From Gloeophyllum trabeum ATCC 11539 (Eukaryota > Basidiomycota > Agaricomycetes > Gloeophyllales > Gloeophyllaceae), in NCBI RefSeq assembly GCF_000344685.1, contig NW_006920416.1:432326-496325 (forward strand): a stretch of DNA of 64,000 bases, given 5' to 3'. Positions 22,118 to 33,629 of this stretch are shown piece by piece. The position numbers and the translations under genes were made by a program. The first letter of the stretch is position 1. Each line of letters begins with the position of its first letter. The notes under the pieces were generated by a model. The model searched no databases and had not been told where the DNA came from. It saw only the letters and a program-made list of their open reading frames with translations.

Positions 22118-23353
22118 ATGCCCATGATGACATCAGTACACGCATTTCTATTATATTTCTTTCTTGCATTCAATACAGGCGCAAGCGCAGGTTACGCAAG
22201 ATATGCTCATGAGAACCATGCTGTTGCAAATGTATCGTCAGCTGCGAAGAGTGGCCTAGCGTGGCCAAATGGTGATACTGTGAATATGGCACAGTTCCTC
22301 GGCACCAACAAAGTATCTTGGTGAGTAGACATTGCCGGACATTGGCTCGAACTTAACGGACTCGGATGTATGTCTAGGTACTACACATGGAGTCCCTACG
22401 GTATTTCCCAAGACAAGGGCCTGGAGTTTGTGCCCATGCTATGGGGATTGAACCAGGTCCACGACTGGACGTCGTCCATCAATCGCACGATGGGCCAAAA
22501 TAGAATCACGACAGTACTCGGAATGAACGAGTAAGTCCCCAGGGTTGACTTCCAACGGATCTCACAGACTCGCACGATAAGGCCCCAGCAAACTGGACAG
22601 TCGAATTTGACAGCCGAACAAGGCGCGGATTTATGGCGCACATATATCGAGCCTCTTCGCTCTCGGGGCATCAGACTTGGCAGCCCGGCTACGTCCAGTG
22701 CACCCTCCGGTAAAGTCTGGATGCACGATTGGCTTCAGGCATGTAATGGAGGTTGCACCATCGACTTTGTGGCTCTTCGTACGTGTACATTCTTCCTGTG
22801 TCAGTTATGCGAATGCTGAGGAACACTGTAGACTGGTACGACATCAACGCCAGTAACTTCATCCAATACGTGGAGGACTTTCACAATACCTTTCAAAAGC
22901 CCATTTGGGTCACAGAGTGGGCGTGCCAGGTGCGGATACACCTACATATCCGTGGTTTACATAGCTGACCTTGAAACGACAGAATTTCAATAACGCTTCC
23001 GATCAATGCTCTGCGGAAGAGATTACTGCATTTCTGAATACCACGCAGTCATGGATGGATAATACTGATTGGGTAGAAAGATACTCCTGGTTCGGCGCCA
23101 TGCGCGATATGCAGGGTGTTAACGAGGTTTGTGCCGGCCTTTCGAGCTGGCTGACTGAATGACAGCTAATCCTGATCGGCAGAACAACGCTCTCATGGAC
23201 ACCTCGGGGAAGATAAATTCCCTCGGACGGCAATACATAGGCGCGAATGCTACGGGGCCCGTACCTGGTTTTTCAGCAGCATCACTGGCCGCTAGGGCGT
23301 CATGGACTTGCGCGATCGCATTGCTTTTCTCTTGCATATGGTGGGTTGTGTGA
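22118..23353 (+). CDS. Secreted Asl1-like glycoside hydrolase (GH128-type beta-glucanase), probable GPI anchor
   Basis: TIM-barrel glycosidase of the Asl1/GH128 type, whose characterised fungal members cut beta-1,3-glucan in cell walls. Six exons (22118-22320, 22378-22530, 22582-22778, 22832-22929, 22983-23126, 23183-23353) encode 321 residues. An N-terminal hydrophobic signal peptide (AFLLYFFLAFNTGASA) is followed by KVSWYYTWSP, FVPMLWG and LGMNEPQQ. The Glu of NEP and the Glu of WVTEWACQ fit the acid/base and nucleophile of the family. HWYDI and RYSWFGAM are further barrel signatures. The extreme C-terminus is a hydrophobic tail after a small-residue stretch (GFSAASLAARAS), as expected for GPI attachment, placing it at the membrane or wall. 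The start is the first of the clustered ATGs preceding the signal peptide. Confidence 0.88.
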
Positions 23354-26300
23354 ACATAGACAGACAGTTAGAGCCGCGGAGCGGATATTTGTGGAATTTG
23401 TCGGAGCGGTATACCCTAGTATGATAGCTGCACATCAGTTTTGGCATCGTCGTGTTTTGTCTTCGTGTCGGGGGCCTGCGTCATTGATGCGAAATGGGGC
23501 CTACAGACAAATGTCACCGAAGCGTGGCTTGAGACTAAGGAGCGCTGTTGGATAGGTAGTCATGTCCTAGGATGAAGATGCAGCGCATGTGGTACCGTGT
23601 TTGATATATTGGGTAGAAAGGCCGCACCGGAGCGCCTGCCTGTGTGAATGCGATCACTGGAACTGATCGTAAGTGAAAGGCTTGCGCTATACCCTGAGAT
23701 TGTTACGGCATCGTTCTCAAATCGACAGGCCGCCTCCAAACATAGTTTTCATGGTCGCTGTCCTTCAACATAGCACAGAAGCCCCAGCGAAACGGCCTTG
23801 AAACGTCAGCGAAAGCAGTACCGATCATCCAAGAGTACCCTGCTACCGGGACATGTCAGTCCATCGGACTCCGGAGCCAGCCAAACTTGCACAGAGATCC
23901 GAGATACCGCTGTGGAAGGTATGATCTGTAGATAAGCACTGTGAGCGTTTCTGTTTGAAAATGTCGCGATGGCATATCACATCTCCTTAATACGAGCCCG
24001 GCCCGCTCGGTTAAACGTGACGGCATACATCCGTTTGATTCGTATATTTCAATGCCCATCGTCGTAAGTAGAAACGTACCGTGTGGATTTCACGACATAG
24101 CGACACAGATCGCCCTGCGGATGTCGTTCTGTGTGATACCACCGCAACTGCAATGACGAAACGCACGGTTTTTCTCACAGCATACGAACTTCAGAGTTTC
24201 ACAGAATGCACGCATGCGGAAATAGTAGACGGGGAGACATCACCTCCGAATATGTGAAGCTATACAGTAGCGGTTTATTCAACCGCGCGGCCGAGGTGCT
24301 TCAGCCTCAGGCAAAGGGTGCGGTGTCTCGCAACTAGAGCTAGCTGCCTTCTCGGTAGTCATCGTATCTTCGCCAGGTTAATAGAAAAACAGAGGGGGAA
24401 TTTCGACTACTTACTAGTATATGCCAATAGGCGAAGGTCTTTCTCACGTCAGAGGATGTCGGACACTTGATTGATAAACACATATTTCTATCAAGATGCT
24501 GGACGAGAACACTCTGGAAATACACTCGGACTTCAGAGTCTCGACATGCTTCAGGTCGGTTACAAGATCCATCGACAAGACGGAGACGCAAGGACGAAGG
24601 TCAGAAGAACCCAAGCCGAGACGGAGAATAACAGACTAATTACGTAACATGTATGTCTCAGCCAATCATCAATCGGTCTGGAGTAGAATGGAGGTTGGGA
24701 GCCCGGAGGTCGACTGGCGTGTCTTGGGCGATTCCTGAACCCCTCCGTGCACCTAACTCGCTACCTCTGTTGATGACCTGTCCAGTGAAGGTGATACGAC
24801 TCTGAATCAGAGTTATATTTCGGGCACAGCTGCTTAGCCTCAGCTAGCAACCATTCCTTGTTATGACGTCTTCGGGCCAAAAGATCATAATAGGGATTGG
24901 GCGAAGGTCACCTCCACATGGAGAAACTATCCATAATAATTTAACCCTCGCTCTGTGTAGAGGCCGTAGCTGTGCACGATCCCTGCTAGGCTAGGGCTAT
25001 GCGCGTTCCGGCGTTCGGGAGCAGTGCGCAGCGCGGTGGTGCGAGGTAGCGTCTGCGGGAAAGCAGAGCAACTAACAACCGGGAATGTCATAGTAAGAAG
25101 TAAGTACCTGCGAATCGATGAGAATGCCGGAAGCCAGGAGGATCGTCAACGAGACTGACTACAACCTTCCCCTTCCGAGGCCGTGAGATGTTTAATGCAA
25201 TACTCTTTTATCCGTGTGTCCGAGGAGCAGGGGGGAATGCGATAGACCAATGCTGTCTTATATGCACAATGATGAAGTGGCCGCCGGTGTTTGGCCTTTC
25301 TCTATGTACACGCATCTGCATTAGCCAGGAAGTCCAAATTTCCTCGCACGAGGGACTCAGGATGAACCGATACCCACTAACCGGCATCTACGTTCCCAGA
25401 GGTATGGTAACAGTCATCCCCGGGAGTCGATCACCACAGCCATCACCCCGATCGCCCAGTGAGCAGAAGCACCCAGAAGCAGTAGTTGCTCGTCGAATCT
25501 GTCGTGCTTGCCTACGGATCGGACAATGACCTCAGTACGTGGTCTCACGTATACATCATGGATGCTCCAAGAGCATTGCGTGAGAGTCGGAGCATACGGG
25601 CGATTCACTGGGGAAATTTCACCTGGTCAGATTGAGAGGCGCCCAGAAAGAACTGGTGGTGCGGAGTGCCGGTGAGAGAGTACGAACCTCGTATGGATTA
25701 TGAGCGTGGGCGGCGATGAGGATTTGATAAATACTTGTTACCTGCCGACCTCTCTTTCCTCAGGACCGCGCAGTTAAATTGTTGAAGCAACACAAGCCCC
25801 TGAATCAAAAAGGTCTCGTATTCGACGTCTCTCCCATGGCTAGATGCAGGTGCTGGCAGAAAGAACGAGCAAAACGAAGTAGAACGCAAAGCATCTGCCG
25901 CATGGTTTGATATGTGCGGTAAGTGGCTGAGAATATCAAGTAGTATACCAAAATAGCTTGCAATCGCTCTCACCCTTGAGGCCGGCGACTGCTGTTCACT
26001 GCCGCTAGCGCTTGTATATGTCGTACGGGAATTGATGATCCAGAAATGCCGTCAGGTTGAAAGGCAGATACAAACGTCAAGTCGCTCCGCATGGGACCGA
26101 CACTCAAAGAGGCATCCAGACTTCAGGTCTCGAGGAGTTCGCGCCAACGTCGGAACGCACCTGTCGGCGATAGGCACAATCCGGACGCCTTGTACGGGCT
26201 GTACATTCATAAGTCGGAGGCGATCATTTTCAGCCACGAAGGCTTGATTTCAGAAGAGGATCTCGCCTCGTCGGGGGAAGTATCGTCGAAGGACGAACAG

Positions 26301-26784
26301 CGCGGTCCCTTCAATTGACCTCCGACGGCACCGACGTCGGTGGATTACGTACTATTATGTTTTCTCACGATTGACTTTAGATCTGCCACAGATCTATCTT
26401 TCCGTATCTTCCGTACAGTCTTCTGCAGACTATTGTACACGAGCAGCGCATGTGGAACAAGTATTGCGCTGATCTTTACTTTTACTTCTCATGCAACAGC
26501 CACTTTGACGACGCTGCGGCGTCGCAACGCATGCAATTTGTCAATCAAATTGGGCCGTGCTCGTGCGTACCTCACTTTCTCTCCGTGTTAGAACAAAATG
26601 GTAATGGTCGTCTCAGCCTGCAGTTATAAGAGAGCCATGGTTGGTCGAGTACCCAGCAGTCTGCTCTACCCACCGCTCTGGTAACAGACGAAGAGTCTAT
26701 CTCTTCCCGACGTTCTCTTCTCGCCGATCTCTGCGTTCTTTTGGTCGTTAATATCCAGTATTCTGGATCGCTCACACCACCGCC
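23354..26784. other. 3.4-kb stretch without a recognisable gene
   Basis: Both strands carry only short frames (up to ~113 codons, 25188-25529 plus). I could not chain them into a conserved protein. No transposase, integrase or reverse-transcriptase motif, terminal inverted repeat or long direct repeat is apparent by eye. The last ~150 bp is pyrimidine-rich and should be the promoter of the TmpA-like gene. A fast-evolving or relic gene or a non-coding RNA cannot be excluded. Confidence 0.35.
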
Positions 26785-29043
26785 ATGGTTGAATCTACCA
26801 CAATAGTAGACCCGGAGAAAGGGATGCTTGACAATGTCATCTCCCTGCCTAGCACGAACGCTCGGTTGTCGCTTACCTTTGTTGACTTCAAAGACGGGAA
26901 GCCCGCTGCGGACTCAGTAACCAAGACAGAGGTGACTTCCCCGCCACCTGCGCCAGCACCGAAGAAACCTGCCCCCGGGAAGGCCACATGGAAGCGTGCT
27001 AGTCGGTGGACCCGCTTTCTCATCTGGTACAACACATACAGGTACGTCCCCCGATCGCTTGGTCGAGGGCACACCTGACTCCACAACCCAGGAAATTCTT
27101 CACGATTGTCGTGACTTTTAACGCGGTCGGAGTCTTGCTCGCTGGTCTGGACAAGTGGCACTATCCGAGGAGAACTACGGGTGCCCTTGCCCTCGGTAAC
27201 TTATATGTTGCCATCCTCGTGCGGAACGAGCTCTTTGGTCGGTTCCTGTACCTTACGGTCAACACTCTTTTCGCCAAGGTGGGCAGGACAATATCATTGT
27301 GCTCATGAGAGACTAACCCAAGCATCGTCCAGTGGACGCCTCTCTGGTTTCGTCTCGCGTGTACGTCCACGCTGCAGCACTTGGGCGGCATCCACTCGGG
27401 ATGCGGAGTCTCCGGATTTGCCTGGCTGATATTCAGGCTGAGCTTGATATTCATGGACCAAAGGGATGAACATAAGGTCATCCTTGCCACCGGTGTAATT
27501 ACCACCATAGCTGTCGTCTTCACCATCATGAGCGCTTTCCCCTGGGTACGGAATACTCATCACAAGTACGTACTTAGCTTACGTTTTCAATGTCACTGCT
27601 CATTTGTTTTATTCCAGTGTGTTCGAGCGGCATCACCGATTCTTGGGCTGGTGAGTGTGTCCTGGTTACCCTCGTTGTTCGCTCAGCTCTCTTGCTCATT
27701 CTCGGTTTTTCCAGGACATCACTAATATTCAGTACGCGCCCATCTTCTCTAAGGCAGACTGGCAACTGCTAACGCCCACGAAGCCTGGATCTTCGTGATC
27801 TTGGGTGATAGCTGGGACCTCGGGACACACTCTTGGAATCCTCATGGCGTCCAGGTTATCCGTCACCAAGACTTCTGGTTTGCCCTTGGCATGACCATAT
27901 TGTGAGTGCTGATGTTGGACGGTTTTCACGTAGTACTTACCCGAGCGCAGCATTGTCATCCCTTGGCTGACTATCAGGAAGGTCAAGGTCGATGTGGAAA
28001 TTGTGAGAGCATCCCATCGTCCGGTATTAGCTGCACTGACCACCCACCACTAGCCTTCTCCCAAGGTGGCAGTTCTCAAGTTCGAGCGCGGCATGCAGCA
28101 AGGCCTTCTGGCCAGAATTTCGCGGTCCGCGGTTATGGAATACCACGCGTTTGGTATCATCTCGTACGTCAATATCAAGTAGTCGTTAGTTTCCACTCAT
28201 CCAGGCCGTTATAGTGAAGGCACGCACGCCAAATACCACTACCTCATCTGCGGTGTCCAGGGTGATTTCACCAAGAGCCTCGTCAATGACCCGCCTACGC
28301 ACATCTGGACTCGTCAATTGAAGGTCAGTACTTTGGAAATACTGTCCGGCTTTCTCCCTGATCTCGGTGTCCTTAGTTCGCCGGTGTCTCGAACACGTCG
28401 ACGCTGTACAAACGGTGAGTACATATCCTCATGCAGGAAGTACACGTGTGCTGAATAGAAGTTCTGTAGCGGTATACGCGTATGCACAGGAACTGGACTC
28501 GGGGCTGCCCTCTCCACATGTATACAGGTATGTCACGCAGTCAGAAACTTGAGGTGTATCATCTCACCTTTCTCGACGGTCCTCCAGAGCCCGAACTGGT
28601 GAGCACATACAACACCGTAAGCGTGATGCATGAGAATGATATACCTCGGCCATCTATCAGGTACCTCATCTGGATCGGATCCGACCAGGAAAAGACGTTC
28701 GGTCCGACTATCTCGGGTTTGATTCACCGACATATTGGACCTGAGCGGTACTGCCTGTGGGACTCCAAGCAGCGAGGTACGTGAATGTAACACACTGCCA
28801 ACAGGTTCGCTGCCTAACTGTCACGTAGGGGGGAGGCCGGACGTGATGAAGCTCGTCAAGGAAGCCTATGCAGCATGGAATGCGGAGGTAGTCTTCATAA
28901 CGTCGAACTATCAAGGTAACCAAGAGATTATGGAAGGATGTAAGGAGGCAGGCATACCTGCATTCGTGAGTTCCCCTCCTCATGAAATGGTTGGCGGGGT
29001 CGCTCATTCCCATTTCTGTTAGGGAACCCTGTGGGATTTCTGA
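26785..29043 (+). CDS. tmpA: TmpA-like integral membrane oxidoreductase
   Basis: Resembles Aspergillus TmpA, a plasma-membrane flavoprotein-like oxidoreductase implicated in conidiation signalling, and the membrane part of NPS12-type proteins. Fifteen exons (26785-27041, 27092-27278, 27333-27565, 27618-27650, 27715-27731, 27784-27901, 27951-28002, 28054-28163, 28215-28323, 28377-28414, 28470-28527, 28588-28598, 28661-28776, 28829-28965, 29023-29043) close to 498 residues. A Lys/Pro-rich cytosolic N-terminus precedes about six hydrophobic helices (e.g. FFTIVVTFNAVGVLLAGL and VILATGVITTIAVVFTI). A soluble C-terminal half follows, with the nucleotide-binding-like GIRVCTGTGLGAALS, YLIWIGSDQEKTFG and a final AGIPAFGTLWDF. 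Two exons are tiny (17 and 11 nt) and are needed to keep conserved residues. The substrate is unknown. Confidence 0.85.
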
Positions 29044-29313
29044 TCCAGTCAGTCTCGTTAACTGCCAACGTAGATTCAGATGTGGAATCCTAGTGATTCG
29101 GCATAATTTATTCGACGTCAGGCTACGTTGTAGACATAGACATAGATGTATAGCCTTTATAAACTCATCCGACCTTTTACCGTATTTACGTTCCTGAGAG
29201 GCCAGTGCTTCTTGTCCGCCCCGCCACATCGAATATTTGGCGTTATTTGCGCACCTGCCTACGTGAGTCGGACAGGCAGAGGTATAAGACGGACACTACC
29301 TTTTCTTCTGTCT

Positions 29314-30424
29314 ATGTTCAGAGCTTTGCCTGCGTTATACAGGGGTGCATGCCGCGGTACCTCGTACTCAACACTGTCTAGATTAACAAGAGTGGCCAAG
29401 AAAATGAATCGGACTTTACCTTCAGATCCGCTGGTTTGGATTGACTGCGAAATGACTGGCTTGAATTACAAGCGAGACAAAATAATGGAAATTGCTGTAT
29501 GATTGCTCTATCTCGGCGACACCTTATGCTCGACCTTATGCTCTTAAGGTTCTCATCACGAATGGCGACCTGGAGATAATCGACGAAGGACTGGAATACG
29601 TGGTCCGGGTGGACGAGAGCATTCTCAACAAGTGCGGATTTTCTGAGTCTTCTGAGTTCGACACAGCAAGATTCATGAATGGAGTAGAATGGACGAGTGG
29701 TGTACAAAACAACATGGATTGGCATGTCTTCTCGATAAACAATGCATTGTCATTCTTCATATGCTGACTCGATGGATGGGCTAGTCGGGTCTGACACAAG
29801 CAAGTCTGAACTCACCCAACTCGATTGATTTTGTCGCCGGGCGGGTCCTTGAATACATCAAAAGATGGGTACCCGAGCCGAGGACCGCGGTATTAGCAGG
29901 CAACTCCGTACACGCAGATAGGGCCTTTCTCCTTGAAGAAATGCCCGAAGTCGTTGACTATCTGCACTACCGGTCAACGTTTACTCATTATATAACATGC
30001 TATTCCCTTGCTGACCCTTGTTCGCACATTTAGCATTGTCGGTGAGTCGCACTGAATTACTGCGTTGAGCCAAGGCGTTGATCCGTGCTTATGTAGATGT
30101 GTCCTCCATCAAGGTGTGTTACGGGAAGCGTACAGACTGATGACCTTCCTCACCTTTCCTCAGGAGCTGTGCCGCAGATGGTATCCCTCCCTGCCCCGTC
30201 CGGACCTCCACATTCAGAGCAAGCATCGGTATGTCGAAGTTGAGTGATAGATGTTCGAGATTGATAATGTTCTACCAATATTTACAGGGCTCTTGACGAT
30301 ATCAAGGGATCCATTAAAGGTAAAAGCAGATATTTTAGTTAGCTCTGTTAACCTCATCTGTTGGTCCCCAGAGCTACGGTATTATCGAGACAATGTCTTC
30401 GTACCACCAGAATCCCGCAGATAG
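29314..30424 (+). CDS. REX2: Oligoribonuclease (DEDDh 3'-5' exonuclease)
   Basis: Degrades very short RNAs to mononucleotides, in mitochondria and usually also cytosol or nucleus. Nine exons (29314-29496, 29549-29631, 29688-29721, 29785-29972, 30034-30041, 30097-30113, 30164-30228, 30288-30319, 30372-30424) give 220 residues. Exo motifs are complete: LVWIDCEMTGL (first Asp/Glu pair), VLAGNSVHADRAFL, and HRALDDIKGSIKELRYYR (His and Asp of ExoIII). MDEWCTKQHG and SGLTQASL are typical of the family. The ~30-residue Arg/Ser-rich N-terminus looks like a mitochondrial presequence. A second in-frame ATG at 29404 would give a cytosolic form. Intron 3 is GC-AG. Exons 5 and 6 are only 8 and 17 nt. Confidence 0.93.
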
Positions 30425-30822
30425 GGGAGATCATACTGTTTCTCAAGTTCCGTGGTAGCCATATTTCGGCATGGCCTGTCGTCTAGTGTAATGGGCCCAT
30501 TATTCTGCAACGTCTAGGGCCTCATCCCCAAGGTCTTTCTACGTTATTATCCACGTGGAAAGTAGATGAGTCCAACCCTGCGGTTATAGCAATGGACTGG
30601 TCGCGTAGACTGCTACTTGAGATTAAGATATAAATTGCCCTGTGTACCTGCCCCGCGTTCCTATGATATTTAGGAATGTCAGCAGCAGAAAGGAAACCCT
30701 GACCCGAGTGCTCCGCTCTACTGTTGATCCGCTGACTCCCCACTCGGAGGGAACGCAGTCGTGCTTCTAGCTTTCATCCCACCGTTCGTGGCGAGCAAGG
30801 AGGTTCACAATCATCAGTACCG
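30425..30822. other. REX2 3' flank and downstream promoter
   Basis: About 400 bp between two collinear genes. No motif is distinctive apart from short AT-rich runs near 30630-30670. A 73-codon minus-strand frame here looks incidental. Confidence 0.35.
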
Positions 30823-32020
30823 ATGGACAAAGCGTTAATGTCGTTCAGACAGCTGGCTGAGGTCCTAAGTTTACCGCTGTACGCTTGCTAGTGATCATTC
30901 TGCTAGTCAGGTGTGCAAGTTGACGAGATTCCCCTTTTGCCCTCAGAAAATCCATAGAAATTCTGCCTGGTCATGGCAACGAGTGGCAGCCGTTCTTCTC
31001 TGCTTATGGCCCGTTTTTATACCAGGACGAAAACTTGGGAGTCCCTCAGAGGATGCTATACCAGTCGTACTTGGTCGCCATCCGTGAAATGGCTGCCATA
31101 GGGAATGCAACAGCACACTCTCGCCAGACAGTGCCTACTGAACTGGTCGGTATAACAAACGTCCTTCTGTTAGCCAACCCCGCCCACCAGACGGCCTTGA
31201 AACGCAGGAAGTCGCTGGTTCAAGCAGGGTCTCTAGAGCCACGGAAGGAACTGGATTTTTTAGAGGCTCTGCTTTCTATTCGGGAAACCTCTAAACAGTC
31301 TATGCTGTGGTGCTACCGAAGATGGCTCATAAACCAAATGCAATACCGGTGAGTACTGGCGGGGCACAAATTCAAGAAAGCTTACGCGTCCAAAGCACCG
31401 GCAGCGCCGATATGCATGAACCCGGTGTCGGTTCTGCGGACTCTATGTCTCTAGATGGCGCTTGCCCCCCTCTGGATGTATTGCGTACTGAGCTATCCAT
31501 CGCCTCCAGAGCTTGCGACATCTATCCAAGGAACTACTTCGCGTGGCTCCATCGTTTGCTTTGCATGCAGGCTCTGCTTCCCCGCGACGCAGAGGTGGCA
31601 GACGCAGACGCCTATAAGATGTTTTTCATCTTAGACGAGTTCACCTGGGCCCGTCGATGGCTGGAGACGCACGTCGCAGATTACTCAGCGGTCCACTACC
31701 TTATGAGCCTTTCGCAGCACATTCGCCAGATCCCGCACCTCGGATCTAGCTCAGCTGCGGAACCAATCCTCGAGGCAGTTGAATCCCTCTCCACCCACGC
31801 ACAAACACTAGTGCAGACATATCCTGATCATGAAACACTCTGGTTGTACCTACGAGGGACTGTTTCGATTGGGTGTCGTGCCTCGCGCGAAGATATTCGT
31901 GGCATGGCGATATCTTTCACTCTTCACGAACCTGAGCAGGTGACGCATTTCACAATGATCAACGATAAGAACAATGTTATACGGAACGCTCAGCGCTTTC
32001 TGGACTGGTTGGATCGTTGA
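30823..32020 (+). CDS. PTAR1-like protein prenyltransferase alpha-repeat protein
   Basis: Protein with prenyltransferase alpha-subunit repeats. Human PTAR1 is the alpha subunit of geranylgeranyltransferase type III, which adds a second lipid to SNARE Ykt6 (established for PTAR1, inferred here). Three exons (30823-30878, 30947-31348, 31405-32020) give 357 residues. Helical-pair signatures are visible: SMLWCYRRWLI, CDIYPRNYFAWLHRLL, EFTWARRWLETHVADYSAVHYL and YPDHETLWLYLRG. The second intron's acceptor could be 31395 or 31404; both keep frame and differ by three residues. It lies 400 bp downstream of REX2 on the same strand. The canonical farnesyl/GGTase-I alpha subunit is longer in conserved repeats, so the PTAR1 class is preferred. 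Confidence 0.78.
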
Positions 32021-32518
32021 TAACTTCAGTTCCGGCTGTATGCTGGTTTGCAGTGGGCCTACCGCTCATATGTCCCCAAGGAATCCTGGTCATAGCATTG
32101 CGTAACGGCGCGATCGGCATGCAGAACGAATACCGATAGCGGCCTGTTATTCTGTCGTCGGTATAATAGCTTTCGAGTGCAGCCAGCAGTGCAGCCCCAT
32201 TACGCCACAACCCTTGGCGCCAATTCTACCCAGGAGCAGATGCAAGGAATAGGCAAAGCAGGCGTATGCCTGTCAAAGTGATTACTGCAGACACTTACGA
32301 TAAATGATGCACTATTGATGATGGACGACTGCTGAAACATGGCAGTGTACAATGATCCGGCAACCGATCCGTTTAGAAATAAAGGAACATAATAAAGTAA
32401 GCCCCTGTGGAGGGACAATGAACTTCATGCACCAATGTATGGTCGGATCTCGCTAGGGCTCATGCAAATGTCTTCGTGAGATGACGAGTAAGTATAATCT
32501 CTGATGATGAGCGTTTGG
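32021..32518. other. Intergenic region between convergent genes
   Basis: Lies between the 3' ends of the PTAR1-like gene (+) and the SWIB gene (-) and should hold both terminators. The run around 32385-32395 (aacataataaag) is AT-rich and could serve polyadenylation. No gene is seen. Confidence 0.4.
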
Positions 32519-33360
32519 TCATGGGACGTACTGGCCAATAGCCTTGTTCATCTTGAACATGTCGATTTTATCCGTGTTGAACACGGCTCGCAGCTTGTCG
32601 TCGCACATGATTTCTTTCTTGTTCTGTGGGTTCTGGAGGTCGTTCGCCTTGATATACACCCACAATTGCTTGACCAGCTGCGGCCGCGACATTTTCTCGG
32701 CATCCACTACAGCTGCCAGAGGTTCACTATGCGAGTAGTGGTGCTCGTTAATACTGTTTCCTAGGGTGGGGAACGAACGAGCGTGTACCTCAGAGCATAC
32801 TCCTTTGCAAACCCTCCCTTCGCACCACCACCGCCCCTCTTTTTCTTCGTCCCGCCTTCGCTGTCGTCGGAGTCCACCGTAGCTGCGCTCTTCTTGCTCT
32901 TACGTGGCTTCTTCGGACCACTAGCCTTGCCTGTCCTCGAGCTTCGGGAGCGGCCATTAAGCTCATTCGACAATTGTCTTGCGAGCTCTGCATCATCGCG
33001 TTCCTCCTTGCTCATCTTCGTCTTCTTCTTGGGTCGCGACGTCTCCTCGTCGGTCTCGTCGTTTCCGTCGTCGTCCTCGTCCGCGGCCCCCTCTTCCTCT
33101 TCCTGTTTCCTCTTACCATTTGACGACCCCTCTTCCTCGTCGTCAGCGCCGCCTTGCTCCCGAGGTCCGCTCACTTCTTCATAAATGCGACCAATCAGCG
33201 CATCCACCTCGTCCTTGTTTTCCTTCAATTGTTCGACCGTCAGATTGGGATCCTGTTCCAGCAGTTGTTTTCGGACGCGTTTGGCGCTGATCGTACCCAG
33301 GTCGACGCCAGGAGCCGTCAGAATCTCACGAATGCGCGGTTCGAGTGCTTGCACGTCCAT
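32519..33360 (-). CDS. DEK_C and SWIB/MDM2 domain protein (Uaf30/Tri1-like)
   Basis: Nuclear chromatin or Pol I-associated protein of the yeast Uaf30/Tri1 type. Two exons (33360-32789, 32726-32519) encode 259 residues. Residues ~1-65 form a DEK C-terminal-type domain (LEPRIREIL and AKRVRKQLL, ending LIGRIYEEV). The middle is highly charged (acidic then Lys-rich, with NLS-like SKEERDD, KKPRKSKKS and KKKRGGGG). Residues ~185-259 are the SWIB domain (SRPQLVKQLWVYIKANDLQN, KKEIMCDDKL, FKMNKAIGQYV). The start is the first ATG of the frame, at the domain's natural boundary. The DEK_C-plus-SWIB order matches Tri1/Uaf30. Which of the two it corresponds to cannot be settled by eye. Confidence 0.88.
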
Positions 33361-33629
33361 TTCTGCGTCAACCAGCCCCAAAACAGCAGAGAACGCAGGT
33401 GCTCAGACGGCTGTCCGACGAAAAGCAAGAAAGTCACTTTACAGGACTTACGAGAGGATCAATGGCGCGTATGTGGCGGGTCACGTTCTCCCGCAAATCG
33501 CGCCAGAACCAAACAAAGTCAATCAGACGGTGGCAGAGTTGTGGCTCGGGTTTACTCTGGCTTCCCGAAGATGCAATTTGACAATTTATGAAATCTACAG
33601 GTAAAAATAATACATGCGGAATCACAATG

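Noticed and set aside
23068..23620. ATTGGGTAGAAAG occurring twice, inside the hydrolase gene and in its 3' flank
   Set aside because: The match is only about 12-13 bp with unrelated flanks; chance similarity is sufficient.
24250..24325. Sequence with GCGGCCGAGGTGC resembling a tRNA D-arm
   Set aside because: No acceptor pairing, anticodon stem or TTCGAAT T-loop could be built around it.
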